Shown: positions 1-8,878, numbered from the stretch's first letter. The stretch is DNA of 33,904 bases from an uncultured bacterium (GCA_945831585.1 CAMACY010000015.1:1-33904), one strand, 5' to 3'. Program-made: numbers and translations. The notes: generated by a model from the sequence alone, not told the origin.

Positions 1-360
1 AGCTACCTGATGACCGCCGCCGGCGACACGCACTACAAGGTCGGCTTCCGCCTTGACTTCCTGCTCTACAGCATGGCACCCATCGTCATGGGCTGGTACT
101 GCATCGCCCGCAAGGGCTTTACCGATCCGACCTACTACAGCCTCTTCAACACCTACCTGCTGAGCAACAGCTTTTGGATTCTGGTCATTCGCGCCAACTT
201 CTCCGACCGTTTTGCCTATTTGTCCTGGTTCCTGTACCCGGCCATCCTCGTCTACCCACTCTTCACATCCGACTGCTTCCGGCGCCGGCGCTCCGTGTTA
301 TCGCTCGTCGTCTTCCTCTACCTCTCCTTCACCTACTTCCGCTTTGTCGTTTCCGGCTGA
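1..360 (+). CDS. EpsG/Wzy-like polysaccharide polymerase, C-terminal part (cut by window edge)
   Basis: The reading frame is open from the first base and stops at 358-360, so only about the last 119 residues are present. They are very hydrophobic and contain several membrane segments separated by short polar loops. One loop carries a conserved-looking SNSFWILVIRANFSDRFAYLSW stretch (quoted here only as SFWIL...FSDRFAYLSW). This pattern resembles the C-terminal half of the EpsG family of O-antigen/exopolysaccharide polymerases, which sit in the inner membrane and join repeat units. Position supports this: it lies 15 bp upstream of a run of glycosyltransferase genes on the same strand. The assignment rests on membrane pattern and context only, because the N-terminal part is outside the window. 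Another multi-membrane polymerase or acyltransferase remains possible. Confidence 0.55.
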   Translation, partial: SYLMTAAGDTHYKVGFRLDFLLYSMAPIVMGWYCIARKGFTDPTYYSLFNTYLLSNSFWILVIRANFSDRFAYLSWFLYPAILVYPLFTSDCFRRRRSVLSLVVFLYLSFTYFRFVVSG

Positions 361-375
361 TTCCCGATCCTGCTC

Positions 376-1245
376 ATGATTACCGTCTTTACCCCCACCT
401 ACAACAGGGCGTACACCCTCCGCAAGCTCTACGAGAGCCTGTGCCGGCAACGCTTCCGTGACTTCGAATGGCTCGTGGTCGATGACGGCAGCCGCGACAA
501 CACGCCCGACCTGCTCGCAACCTTCTGCCGGGAGGGATGCATCGCGCTGCGTGTCTTCCGCCAGGAAAACTCCGGCAAGCACATCGCCATCAACAAGGGG
601 GTGCAGGAGGCTCGCGGCGAGCTCTTCTTCATCGTCGACAGCGACGATTACCTGAGTGATGATGCGCTGGAAACCATGTGGCACTACTACCGCGACATCC
701 AAGATGACGAGCGCTTTGTCGGGCTCTCCGGGGTGCGTGCCACACCGGACGGCAAGCGCATCGGCGGTGAGGTCGACTTTGAGACCCTGGATTGCACCAT
801 CTTGGACTTCACCTGCAAGTACCACTACCGGGGCGACATGGCCGAGGCCTACAAGACCGCCGTCATGCGCCGCTTTCCCTTCCCGGTCATCCCCGGCGAA
901 AAATTCTGCGGCGAATCCCTCATCTGGAACCGCATAGCTCAAGTAGGCATGCTGCGCTACACAAACGCCAAGTGGTACATCTGTGAGTATCGCCCCGACG
1001 GACTCACCGCCCACATCACGCAGGTGCGCATGCACAGCCCCCGATATGCCATGCTGCTCTATGCCGAGCAGGCTCGATATCGAACCAACGCGCTCTTCCG
1101 GCTCAAGTCACTCATCAACTTCTGGCGCTTCGCCGTCCTCTCCCGCAGCTCGTGGCAGGAGCGCATCGCCATGGTGGGGTGGGCGGCGCTTCCCCTGCTC
1201 CTGCCCGGCTATCTTCTTCACCTCCGAGACATCTCAAAACAATGA
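376..1245 (+). CDS. Glycosyltransferase family 2 (GT-A fold)
   Basis: The 289-residue protein starts with the usual GT2 opening ITVFTPTYNRAYTLRKL, followed by the nucleotide-binding LVVDDGSRDNT (about residues 33-43) and the metal-binding FIVDSDDYL (about 87-95). GT2 enzymes of this kind transfer a sugar from a nucleotide donor to a lipid-linked oligosaccharide on the cytoplasmic face of the inner membrane. The C-terminus has a hydrophobic stretch near residues 270-285 that may help membrane association. There is no Shine-Dalgarno sequence before the ATG. The stop codon overlaps the start of the next gene as ATGA, which suggests translational coupling. Donor and acceptor sugars cannot be read from the sequence. 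Confidence 0.88.
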   Translation: MITVFTPTYNRAYTLRKLYESLCRQRFRDFEWLVVDDGSRDNTPDLLATFCREGCIALRVFRQENSGKHIAINKGVQEARGELFFIVDSDDYLSDDALETMWHYYRDIQDDERFVGLSGVRATPDGKRIGGEVDFETLDCTILDFTCKYHYRGDMAEAYKTAVMRRFPFPVIPGEKFCGESLIWNRIAQVGMLRYTNAKWYICEYRPDGLTAHITQVRMHSPRYAMLLYAEQARYRTNALFRLKSLINFWRFAVLSRSSWQERIAMVGWAALPLLLPGYLLHLRDISKQ

Positions 1246-1985
1246 TACCCAAAATCATCCACTATTGTTGGTTCGGCAAAGGAGCCTACACCGATAAGGT
1301 CAAGCAATGCCTCGCAAGCTGGCAGCAAGTGCTCGGCGACTACGAAATCAAGCTCTGGAACGAAGAGAACGTGAACCTGGAGGAATCCCCCTACATACGC
1401 GACGCCTATGCGAACGGGAACTATTCCTTCGTCTCCGACCACACTCGCATGAAGGTGCTGGCCGAATACGGCGGCATTTATCTGGATGTGGACATGGAGG
1501 TGCTCCGACCTTTAGATTCCTTCCTGCACCACCGCCTTTGTCTGGGCACCGATGATACCGGCACCATTGAAACCGTCATGATGGCAGAACCGCACCATCC
1601 GATTCTCGAAGCGGCTTACCGGGAATACAAACACCGCGCGTTCATTCTCCCGGATGGCTCGTACAATAAAGAAGTCCCTAATGTGCTCCTCAATCGGCTG
1701 CTTGTGCCCTACGGCTTCCGCGAGCGCAACGAGCGCCTGAGCTTGGCCGACGGCATCGAAATCTACCCCGATGATTATTTTCAGGGTATCAGCCTGGTGT
1801 CCGGCAAGATGCACCGCACCGAAAACACCCACATCATCCACTGGCATACGCTCCTTTGGGTCTCGCCCCGCACGCGAATTCTGCGCTGGCTGCGCATGAA
1901 ACTCTTTGTGCCCCTGCTGGGACCTACCCGCTATCTCCGCCTCAAGTCTGCGCTCTGCCGCGTCCTCCCCCTGCTTCGCAAATGA
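1242..1985 (+). CDS. GT32-like glycosyltransferase (DXD sugar-binding region)
   Basis: I chose the ATG at 1242, inside the ATGA overlap with the preceding stop, because the protein then begins with the family's typical IPKIIHYCWFGKG. The upstream extension of this frame is unrelated sequence. The 247-residue product has the marks of the Gly_transf_sug (GT32/OCH1-like) family: YEIKLWNEENV at about residues 37-47, SDHTRMKVLAEYGGIYLDVD at about 65-84 with the DVD metal-binding motif, and a late HWH motif. Bacterial members add single sugars during capsule or exopolysaccharide repeat-unit assembly. The stop again overlaps the next ATG as ATGA. The substrate is unknown. Confidence 0.85.
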   Translation: MIPKIIHYCWFGKGAYTDKVKQCLASWQQVLGDYEIKLWNEENVNLEESPYIRDAYANGNYSFVSDHTRMKVLAEYGGIYLDVDMEVLRPLDSFLHHRLCLGTDDTGTIETVMMAEPHHPILEAAYREYKHRAFILPDGSYNKEVPNVLLNRLLVPYGFRERNERLSLADGIEIYPDDYFQGISLVSGKMHRTENTHIIHWHTLLWVSPRTRILRWLRMKLFVPLLGPTRYLRLKSALCRVLPLLRK

Positions 1986-3097
1986 ACGCCGTCCCCCTTC
2001 GCATCCTGCATGTCTGCACCACCATGAACATGGGCGGTGCAGAGACCATGCTGATGAATTATTACCGCCACATCGACACCGCCCTCCTCCAATTCGACTT
2101 TCTCCTGCACCGCGAGGAACAAGGCTTTTACGAAGCAGAGATTCTCCGCCGTGGCGGCAGAATCCACCGTCTGCCGGCGCTCACGCTGCGCAGTGCGCCC
2201 GGCTACCCCGGCCACATACGACATTTTCTGCGCGAACACCCGGAATACGACTGCATCCACATTCACTCCTCCGGCGTAGCGTTTTTTGTAGCTCGAGCCG
2301 CTCACAGACTCGGCAGAAAGGTGATTATCCAGCATGCACACGCATGCGCCCGCGACTGCTACGACCTGACGACTCCCATACGCTTCTTCTGCAAAATCGC
2401 CACGCGACGCTATCTGACGCACTTCTTCGGCTGCGGCACACAAGCCGCTGCATGGCTCTTCGGGCGTGCCAACGCCGCCCAAGCCATCATCCTGCCCAAC
2501 GCCATCGAAACCGAGCGCTTCCGCTACTCCCCCACCATCCGCACCGAACAACGCAAAAAATACGGCTGGGAGAACAACTGGGTCATCGGCAATGTCGCGC
2601 GCTTTTGCCCCCAGAAAAATCATTTTCGCATGCTGCGCATCTTTGCCGCCGTGCTACGGCGGGCTCCCCACGCCATTCTCGTCCTCGTAGCCGAGAAAAT
2701 GGGCTACTACGAAGAGCTCCGCGCGGCGGCAGAGCAGATGGGACTCAGCAAGCATATCGTGTTTACGGGCGGGCGGCAGGATGTTGCCGAGCTACTCCAA
2801 GCCTTCGATGTCTTTCTCTTCCCCTCCCTCTTCGAGGGCTTGTCTGTGGCCATGGTCGAGGCACAGGCCGCAGGGCTGCACATCGTCACCTCGGACGGCG
2901 TAGCGCGCGAATCCGCCCTCTGCGAGGAGCTGGTCGATTTTGTTCCCCTCGCCCGGACAGATGAGGATTGGGCAGAGTACATCCTCCGCCCCTACAATCG
3001 GCAAGACACCCACGACCGCATCTGCCGCAAGGGATACGATATTGAGGAGAATGCCCGCCTATTAACCTCTTTCTACTGCCGCCATCTGCAACAATGA
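1982..3097 (+). CDS. Glycosyltransferase family 4 (EpsF-like)
   Basis: The start at 1982 lies in the ATGA overlap with the previous gene and gives the standard GT4 N-terminus: ILHVCTTMNMGGAETMLMNY, with the GGAE acceptor loop at about residues 19-22. The 371-residue protein has two Rossmann halves (GT-B fold). The C-terminal half contains GNVARFCPQKNH and the donor-binding E-x7-E motif in LFEGLSVAMVEAQAAG near residue 284. Overall pattern and length resemble Bacillus EpsF-type enzymes. The reaction is a retaining transfer of a sugar onto a lipid-linked glycan at the inner membrane. The specific sugar cannot be inferred. Confidence 0.88.
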   Translation: MNAVPLRILHVCTTMNMGGAETMLMNYYRHIDTALLQFDFLLHREEQGFYEAEILRRGGRIHRLPALTLRSAPGYPGHIRHFLREHPEYDCIHIHSSGVAFFVARAAHRLGRKVIIQHAHACARDCYDLTTPIRFFCKIATRRYLTHFFGCGTQAAAWLFGRANAAQAIILPNAIETERFRYSPTIRTEQRKKYGWENNWVIGNVARFCPQKNHFRMLRIFAAVLRRAPHAILVLVAEKMGYYEELRAAAEQMGLSKHIVFTGGRQDVAELLQAFDVFLFPSLFEGLSVAMVEAQAAGLHIVTSDGVARESALCEELVDFVPLARTDEDWAEYILRPYNRQDTHDRICRKGYDIEENARLLTSFYCRHLQQ

Positions 3098-3113
3098 CAA
3101 CACGAAAAACGCC

Positions 3114-4301
3114 ATGAAAATCGCTTACTGTCTCAACGGGATTCACTCCCTGGGCGGCATTCCCCAAGTCGTCTGCGCCAAGGCCAACGCCCTCGCTGCC
3201 CTTCCCGGCAACGAGGTGTACCTCATCCTCACCGACTACCATCCCGAGGCTCCGCAGCCCAAGCTGAGCGGGGTGCACGTCATCGATTTGCAGGTAGGCC
3301 ACTGGAACAATGACTCTCCGAGCCTTTTTTACGCCCTCTCTGCGCGCGCGCGCCGCAAAAGGGTGCTCCACCGCCAACGGCTCCGCGACTGCCTGCAACA
3401 AATGCAACCCGATGTAGTCATCTCCCCCGGACAGAGCGAGAAATACATCGTCCCCCTCATCTCGAAAAATGAACGCTGGGTGACAATCCGAGAATATCAC
3501 TACGCTCGCGGCTACCGACTCCGCTATGCCCGCTTTCAGTCAAACTACCGCTTAAGCGCCTATCTCCTGGCTATTGTGGGCAATCTCTACCAACGCCTCT
3601 TCAACCGCCGACACCCCTATGACGCGACCGTCGTGCTGACCCGGCAGGATGCAGAGGAAAACTACAGCAGCACCGAGCGCGCCAAACTCACCACCATACC
3701 CAACCCACTCACGCTAAACAGTGTTCGTTTCAGCAATCACCGCAGCCGCATCGTCGTCTGCGCGGCAAGACTAGAGCCGATCAAGCAATTTGACCATCTC
3801 ATTGCTGCCTGGAAACAGGTGGCAGCAAAACATCCGGATTGGCAGCTGCACATCTACGGCTCCGGCACGGCTCAACCGCAACTCGAGCAATGCATCCACA
3901 CCGCCAAACTCAGCAACAGCGTCATCCTGAAAGGGCGCTCGTACGACATGGGCAGCGCACTCAGCTCAGGCTGTTTCTTTGCCTACTGCTCCGCCTTTGA
4001 GGGGTTCCCGCTTGTCCTTCTGGAGGCGATGAGCTGCGCCCTGCCCGTCATCTCCTACGCCTGCCCCTGCGGTCCCGCCGATATCATCCGCGACGGGTAC
4101 AACGGCTATCTCGTGCCGCTCAACGACATCGATGCCATGGCTGCCCGCATCAACGAACTCATCGAGCATCCGGAGCTCGTGCAACACCTGGCCATCGGCG
4201 CCGTGGAAACGGCCGCCCGCCACAGCATCGACCGCATCGCCGAGCAGTGGATGGAGCTGTTCCGCACCCTTCTTCACCGCAAGCACCACACACGCCCATG
4301 A
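3114..4301 (+). CDS. Glycosyltransferase family 4
   Basis: This 395-residue GT-B enzyme begins 16 bp after the previous stop, with no Shine-Dalgarno sequence. The N-terminus reads KIAYCLNGIHSLGGIPQVV, where the GG loop binds acceptor. A central VVCAARLEPIKQFDHLI opens the donor domain. LKGRSYDM and the E-x7-E motif in AFEGFPLVLLEAMSCALPVI (about residue 294) are the classic GT4 signatures, followed by CGPADIIRDGYNGYLV. It should act in the cytoplasm on the growing repeat unit. Its stop overlaps the next start by four bases. The donor specificity is unknown. Confidence 0.88.
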   Translation: MKIAYCLNGIHSLGGIPQVVCAKANALAALPGNEVYLILTDYHPEAPQPKLSGVHVIDLQVGHWNNDSPSLFYALSARARRKRVLHRQRLRDCLQQMQPDVVISPGQSEKYIVPLISKNERWVTIREYHYARGYRLRYARFQSNYRLSAYLLAIVGNLYQRLFNRRHPYDATVVLTRQDAEENYSSTERAKLTTIPNPLTLNSVRFSNHRSRIVVCAARLEPIKQFDHLIAAWKQVAAKHPDWQLHIYGSGTAQPQLEQCIHTAKLSNSVILKGRSYDMGSALSSGCFFAYCSAFEGFPLVLLEAMSCALPVISYACPCGPADIIRDGYNGYLVPLNDIDAMAARINELIEHPELVQHLAIGAVETAARHSIDRIAEQWMELFRTLLHRKHHTRP

Positions 4302-5134
4302 ACGCACTCCCTAGCCTGACAATTGTCACCGTTACGTATAACGCGGCGAATTGTGTTGAGCGCACCCTCCGCAGCGTTGCGGTGCAAGACTACCCGAAGC
4401 TCGAATATCTGATCATCGACAGCGCCAGCACCGATGGCACCCTGTCCATTGCGCAGCACTATGCTGCGCACATCTCGCGCATCGTCTGCGAGCCGGACAA
4501 GGGAATCTACGATGCCATGAATAAGGGCACACAAGCCGCGCACGGAGATTGGATTCTTTTCCTGAATGCCGGCGACTGCCTCGCGCGCCCCGACACTCTC
4601 AGCCGTGTCTTCCGCACCGCTCCCGATCCCACCTGCGCGCTCCTCATCGGTTCACACAAACAATACAGCAGCTCGCTGGCTCTGTGGCGCCTCTTCCCGC
4701 CCTCATGCAGCGCGAAAAACTATTCGATACGTTCAACGGCACCGGGCAACCACCAATCCACCTTCTTCCGCACGCGCATCCTCCGCGAATTCGGCTACGA
4801 CCTCTCCTTCCCCATCATGGCAGACTGGGAATGCCAACAGCGCATGCTCAAGGCCGGGCACACCTACTGCATCACCCCGGAGGCGGTGTCATGGTACGAT
4901 TGCGAGGGCGTCTCGGCGCGCAAAGACATCTCCTACTGCCTCGAGCAAGCGCGCATCCGCGGTGAGCGCCCCCAATGGTCCCGCATTCTAGACATCGTCT
5001 TGCGGGAGCGCTCGCGCAAGCTCGCCATGCGGCTCCTCCCGAGCGCCTATGTCCGCCGCAAGCGCCGCGCCTTTTATCTGGCCGAGGGCTACACACCGCT
5101 CTCGGATGCCGACAAACGCTACCTTCTCCTCTGA
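4298..5134 (+). CDS. Glycosyltransferase family 2 (WcaE-like)
   Basis: The ATG at 4298 sits in an ATGA overlap and gives LTIVTVTYNAANCVERTL, the normal GT2 opening. An in-frame ATG at 4247 would extend the protein into the end of the preceding gene and adds no family sequence. The 278-residue enzyme shows YLIIDSASTDGTL (about 38-50), the diagnostic CEPDKGIYDAMNKG (about 66-79), a FLNAGD metal site, and PGNHQSTFF plus MADWECQQRML in the acceptor region. This set matches the WcaE-like branch of GT2 used in colanic-acid-type and capsule pathways. The C-terminal 60 residues are basic. Confidence 0.87.
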   Translation: MNALPSLTIVTVTYNAANCVERTLRSVAVQDYPKLEYLIIDSASTDGTLSIAQHYAAHISRIVCEPDKGIYDAMNKGTQAAHGDWILFLNAGDCLARPDTLSRVFRTAPDPTCALLIGSHKQYSSSLALWRLFPPSCSAKNYSIRSTAPGNHQSTFFRTRILREFGYDLSFPIMADWECQQRMLKAGHTYCITPEAVSWYDCEGVSARKDISYCLEQARIRGERPQWSRILDIVLRERSRKLAMRLLPSAYVRRKRRAFYLAEGYTPLSDADKRYLLL

Positions 5135-5148
5135 ACCGCGATTTCCCC

Positions 5149-6282
5149 ATGGTCAAGCTCATCCGCGCCGCCACTGTCCCGACCTCACTAGCCACCTTTC
5201 TCGAGGGCAACCTCGAGGAGCTTCAAAAGTGCTTCGACCTCGTGCTGCTCTCCTCGCCCGGAGAGGAGTTGGCAGCGCTGCACGCGCAGCACGGCATCCG
5301 CACCATAGCGGTTCCGATGGAGCGGGGCATCTCCCCGTTGCGCGATGCGGTGGCGCTGCTGCGGCTGTGGCGCCTGTTCTGCCGCGAGCGCCCGCACATG
5401 GTCCACTCCATGACACCCAAAGCGGGCTTGCTCTGCATGGCGGCAGCCTTTCTGGCGCGTGTGCCGCGGCGCGTCCACAGCTTCACCGGGCTGGTGTGGC
5501 CCACAGCGCGCGGGTTGCGCCGCCGCCTGCTCATGCTCACCGATTGGATCACCTGCGCCTGCGCCACCCACATCCTCCCCGAAGGGCGCGGCGTCATGCA
5601 CGACCTGCAGACCCATATCACCCGCAAGCCCATGCGCGTCCTCGGCTACGGCAACGTACGCGGGGTCGATCTGCGCTACTTCTGCCCGGCCAACGCTCCC
5701 GCCGAGCTCGTGCAGAAACAGCGCCGTGACGACTGCGTGACCTTCCTGTTTGTCGGGCGCCTAGTCGGCGACAAGGGACTGCGCGAGCTGCTGGCAGCCT
5801 TCCGCCGCCTGCAAGAGCAGCACCCCGAGGCACGGCTCGTGCTGGTGGGGCACCCCGAGCCCGAGCAAGACCCCTTGGACGCCGTCACCCGGCGTGCCTT
5901 GGCGACTACCCCCCGGGTCGACATCGCCGGTGAGGTTCGCGGACGCAATCTGCTCGCGTACTACGCCGCGGCCGATGTGCTGGTACTGCCGAGCTACCGC
6001 GAGGGCTTCCCGAACGTTGTGCTCGAAGCCGGCGCCATGGAGCTGCCCTGCATCGTGACAGATGTCAACGGCAGCCGCGAAATCATCGAACACGAGCTCA
6101 ATGGGCTCATTGTCCCCCCGCACCAAGTCGCCCCCCTACACGCAGCCATGGAACGCCTGCTGTGCGACAGCGGCCTGCGAGCGCGTCTGGCCTCTCGGGC
6201 TCGCCCGGCCATCTCCTCTCGTTTCGAGCAGGGCTTTGTTCGCCGATGCCTCCTGAATTTTTACCGGGATATCCTGTCATGA
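5149..6282 (+). CDS. Glycosyltransferase family 4 (EpsD/PglA-like)
   Basis: I place the start at 5149, 14 bp after the previous stop, because MVKLIRAATVPTSLATFLEG matches the start of this branch of GT4. The 377-residue protein has HSMTPKAGLLCMAAAFLARV and VHSFTGLVWPT in the N-terminal half. FLFVGRLVGDKGLREL opens the donor domain, and YREGFPNVVLEAGAMELPCI carries the E-x7-E motif near residue 283. The KAGLL and HSFTG motifs are typical of enzymes that add the second sugar after a PglC-like phosphosugar transferase. This fits the next gene, which encodes such a transferase and overlaps by 4 bp. Confidence 0.88.
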   Translation: MVKLIRAATVPTSLATFLEGNLEELQKCFDLVLLSSPGEELAALHAQHGIRTIAVPMERGISPLRDAVALLRLWRLFCRERPHMVHSMTPKAGLLCMAAAFLARVPRRVHSFTGLVWPTARGLRRRLLMLTDWITCACATHILPEGRGVMHDLQTHITRKPMRVLGYGNVRGVDLRYFCPANAPAELVQKQRRDDCVTFLFVGRLVGDKGLRELLAAFRRLQEQHPEARLVLVGHPEPEQDPLDAVTRRALATTPRVDIAGEVRGRNLLAYYAAADVLVLPSYREGFPNVVLEAGAMELPCIVTDVNGSREIIEHELNGLIVPPHQVAPLHAAMERLLCDSGLRARLASRARPAISSRFEQGFVRRCLLNFYRDILS

Positions 6283-6911
6283 CGCACGCACAACAACACT
6301 ACATCCGCTTTGTCAAACGCCCGCTGGGCTTTCTCGGCGCGCTGGTCGCGCTGCTGCTGCTCTCGCCCCTTCTGGGGCTCACCTGTGTGCTGCTGCACCT
6401 AGCCAACCGGGGTGCGGGCGTCTTCTTCACCCAAGAACGCCCCGGGAAAGGCGGCAAAATCTTCAAAGTCATCAAGTTTAAGACCATGACCGACGAGCGC
6501 GATGCTGCGGGCAAGCTGCTCCCCGACGGCGAGCGGCTCACCCCCGTGGGGCGTTTGGTGCGCGCCACCAGCATCGACGAACTCCCGCAGCTCCTCAACA
6601 TCCTCAAGGGCGACATGGCCTTTATCGGCCCGCGCCCGCTGCTGGTGCAGTACCTGCCGCTCTACACCCCCGAGCAGAACCGCCGCCACGAGGTGACACC
6701 GGGCATGAGCGGCTGGGCGCAAGTCAACGGGCGCAACAGCATCAGCTGGCAGCAAAAATTTGCGCTGGATGTGTACTACGTCGACCACATCGGGCTGCGG
6801 ATGGATGCCCGCATCTTCCTGCTCACCATCAAAAAGGTTTTCTGCCGCGAAGGAATTAACACCACCAGCGGCCGAGCCGCCACCATGGAGCTATTCAATG
6901 GACACAACTAA
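6279..6911 (+). CDS. Undecaprenyl-phosphate sugar phosphotransferase (PglC/EpsL type)
   Basis: The 210-residue protein is a short, monotopic bacterial sugar transferase (PF02397). It has one hydrophobic re-entrant segment near residues 14-36 and then KVIKFKTM. The catalytic Asp-Glu pair lies in SIDELPQLLNILKGDM (about residues 104-119), followed by FIGPRPLLVQYLP, and a MSGWAQVNGRN tail motif is also present. The family moves a phospho-sugar from a UDP-sugar onto undecaprenyl phosphate and so starts repeat-unit synthesis. The size and downstream PglD/PglE-like genes suggest a UDP-diacetamido-trideoxyhexose donor, as in Campylobacter PglC or Bacillus EpsL; that substrate is inferred. The start overlaps the previous stop (ATGA), and the stop lies 14 bp inside the next gene. 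Confidence 0.9.
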   Translation: MTHAQQHYIRFVKRPLGFLGALVALLLLSPLLGLTCVLLHLANRGAGVFFTQERPGKGGKIFKVIKFKTMTDERDAAGKLLPDGERLTPVGRLVRATSIDELPQLLNILKGDMAFIGPRPLLVQYLPLYTPEQNRRHEVTPGMSGWAQVNGRNSISWQQKFALDVYYVDHIGLRMDARIFLLTIKKVFCREGINTTSGRAATMELFNGHN

Positions 6912-7539
6912 GATCATCTATCTGTACGGTGCAGGCGGTCACGGGCGCGTCGTCCGCGACATCGCAGAGGCACGGGGAATTCGCGTTGCCGCCTTCATCG
7001 ACGACCATGCGGCGCCCGCGCTCCCCTGCCCGGTGCTGCCCCACTTGCCGAGCGAGGGAACTCCCAGCCTCGTCGTCAGCATCGGGGACAACCGCGTGCG
7101 GCGTTGCGTGGTGCGGAAACTGCAGGCTCAACACCGCGGGCTCCGCTGGGCAAGCCTCATCCACCCCTCGGCGGTCATCTCCCCCTCGGCCCGTATCGGC
7201 GAGGGATCCGTCGTCATGCCGGGAGCCGTCATCAACGCCGGAGCCGTCATCGGGCGCCACTGCATCGTCAACACAGGCGCCTCAGTCGACCACGACTGCA
7301 GGGTGGGGGATTACTGCCACATCGCGCCGCGCGCCGCCCTGTGCGGAGCGGTACAGCTGGGCGAGGGGGTGCTGTTCGGCGTGGGAGCCTGCGCCGTCCC
7401 CTCTGTCTGCATCGGCCCGTGGGCGCTTGTCGGCGCCGGTGCCGCTGTCATCCGAGACATCGAGGCGCACAGCATCGTCGGCGGAGTCCCCGCACGCCCT
7501 CTCCACCCCCTATCATCCTTATGTCAAAACGCAACATGA
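6898..7539 (+). CDS. Sugar N-acetyltransferase (PglD/EpsM type)
   Basis: The start at 6898, inside the end of the previous gene, yields IIYLYGAGGHGRVVRDIAEA. This is the PglD_N Rossmann-like nucleotide-binding segment with the GAGGHG loop. From about residue 85 the sequence is a left-handed beta-helix of hexapeptide repeats. The probable catalytic base is His132 in GASVDHDCRVGDYCHIAP, equivalent to the conserved His of PglD. The enzyme would transfer acetyl from acetyl-CoA to the 4-amino group of the UDP-sugar made by the next gene product. Length (213 residues) is typical. It overlaps the next gene by 19 bp. Confidence 0.9.
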   Translation: MDTTKIIYLYGAGGHGRVVRDIAEARGIRVAAFIDDHAAPALPCPVLPHLPSEGTPSLVVSIGDNRVRRCVVRKLQAQHRGLRWASLIHPSAVISPSARIGEGSVVMPGAVINAGAVIGRHCIVNTGASVDHDCRVGDYCHIAPRAALCGAVQLGEGVLFGVGACAVPSVCIGPWALVGAGAAVIRDIEAHSIVGGVPARPLHPLSSLCQNAT

Positions 7540-8777
7540 TTTATCTTTGTCTGGCGCACATGTCCGAGGCCGGCGCCGAGCAGCAATTCGTGCAAAAAGC
7601 CTTTGACGACAACTGGGTCGTGCCCCTGGGGCCCAATGTCGACGGCTTCGAGGAGGATTTGAAGTCCTTTTTCGGAGGTGACAAGGAGGTAGCAGCGCTT
7701 TCGGCAGGCACGGCAGCAGTACATTTGGCGCTGCTGGGCTGCGGAGTGGGGCGCGGCGATGAGGTCTTGGTACAGAGCTTTACCTTCTGCGCCTCGGCGC
7801 ATCCCGTCAGTTACCTGGGCGCCACCCCTGTGTTTGTGGATTCGGAGCCGCTGAGCTGGAACATGGATCCCGAGCTGCTGGAGCAGGCCATCCTGCACCG
7901 CATCGCGCAAACCGGGCGCAAGCCCAAGGCCATTGTGCCCGTCGCGCTCTATGGCATGCCCTACGACTGTGAGCGCATCATGCGCATCGCCACGCGCTAC
8001 GACATCCCCGTCATCGAAGATGTAGCCGAGGGGCTGGGGTCGCGCTGGCGGGGGCGCATGCTGGGCACCTTCGGCCGTTACGGCGTGCTCTCCTTCAACG
8101 GCAACAAAATGATCACCACCTCAGGAGGCGGTGCCCTCATCTGCGCAGATGCCGCTGCCAAGAAAGACATTTTATGGCGCGCAACCCAGGCGCGCGACGC
8201 CTACCCTTACTACCACCACAGCGCCATCGGCTACAACTACCGCCTGAGCAATGTATGCGCCGGAATCGGACGCGGGCAAATGACCGTACTGGCTGCACAC
8301 ATTGCCCACCACCAACATATCCAGCAGCTCTACAAAGCACTCCTGAACGGACTGAAAGGCATACAGCTGCACGAAGCCCCCTCGCCCGACTACGAAAGCA
8401 ATTTCTGGCTCTGCACCATCACGCTCGCCCCCGCGCTGCGCATTCGCGGGCAGCAACAAGCCTACACCGCAGCGGTCACCGGCGCCGTGGGCGGAGCCGC
8501 GGGTGTCCTGCACGAGGCCGCCGGCGCAGACAATTGCCGCCCCAACGCCAATGTCGAAGCACTCCGCCTGGCGCTATTGGCGTGCCAAGTCGAATCGCGC
8601 CCCCTGTGGAAACCCATGCACAAGCAACCCGTATACGCCAACGCTCCCGCCTATACCAACGGCGTCTCCGAGAGCCTCTTCCGCACGGGCTTGTGCCTAC
8701 CCGCCGGGCCCTGCGTCTCCGATGACGATGTCCGCTACATCGTCGACTGCATTCGCTCCGCCATGGACTGCGATTGA
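7521..8777 (+). CDS. PLP-dependent sugar aminotransferase (PglE/EpsN type, DegT/DnrJ/EryC1 family)
   Basis: The ATG at 7521 gives a product of 418 residues starting MSKRNMIYLCLAHM, then DDNWVVPLGPNVDGFE, the N-terminal hallmark of PglE/EpsN enzymes. PLP-site elements are present: SAGTAAVHLAL, the IEDVAEGLGS aspartate region, and Lys196 in SFNGNKMITTSGGG, the Schiff-base lysine. The family converts a UDP-4-keto-6-deoxy sugar to the 4-amino sugar using glutamate, and PglD then acetylates it. The 4,6-dehydratase (PglF/EpsC type) that makes the keto sugar is absent from the window. This is the last gene of the polysaccharide operon. No convincing terminator follows it. Confidence 0.92.
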   Translation: MSKRNMIYLCLAHMSEAGAEQQFVQKAFDDNWVVPLGPNVDGFEEDLKSFFGGDKEVAALSAGTAAVHLALLGCGVGRGDEVLVQSFTFCASAHPVSYLGATPVFVDSEPLSWNMDPELLEQAILHRIAQTGRKPKAIVPVALYGMPYDCERIMRIATRYDIPVIEDVAEGLGSRWRGRMLGTFGRYGVLSFNGNKMITTSGGGALICADAAAKKDILWRATQARDAYPYYHHSAIGYNYRLSNVCAGIGRGQMTVLAAHIAHHQHIQQLYKALLNGLKGIQLHEAPSPDYESNFWLCTITLAPALRIRGQQQAYTAAVTGAVGGAAGVLHEAAGADNCRPNANVEALRLALLACQVESRPLWKPMHKQPVYANAPAYTNGVSESLFRTGLCLPAGPCVSDDDVRYIVDCIRSAMDCD

Positions 8778-8838
8778 GTTCCACAGACAAAAAGCATCCC
8801 GAATCTCCTTTTTCCCGGGCCATTCCCCCATTTGGGAG

Positions 8839-8867
8839 TTGCCCCGCCGGAAAAAAGGTGCTACGAT
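8839..8867 (+). promoter_or_regulatory. Sigma-70-type promoter of the cytochrome c peroxidase gene
   Basis: A -35 box TTGCCC (8839-8844), a 17-bp spacer and a -10 box TACGAT (8862-8867) are visible. The ATG at 8879 begins 11 bp after the -10 box, so transcription should start only a few bases before it. If the ATG at 8897 is used instead, the leader would be about 23 bases. Confidence 0.6.
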
Positions 8868-8878
8868 GGGCGCGAACT

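Noticed and set aside
8778..8838. Terminator after the aminotransferase gene
   Set aside because: The A-rich and T-rich stretches there do not form a stable GC stem, so I see no convincing Rho-independent terminator.
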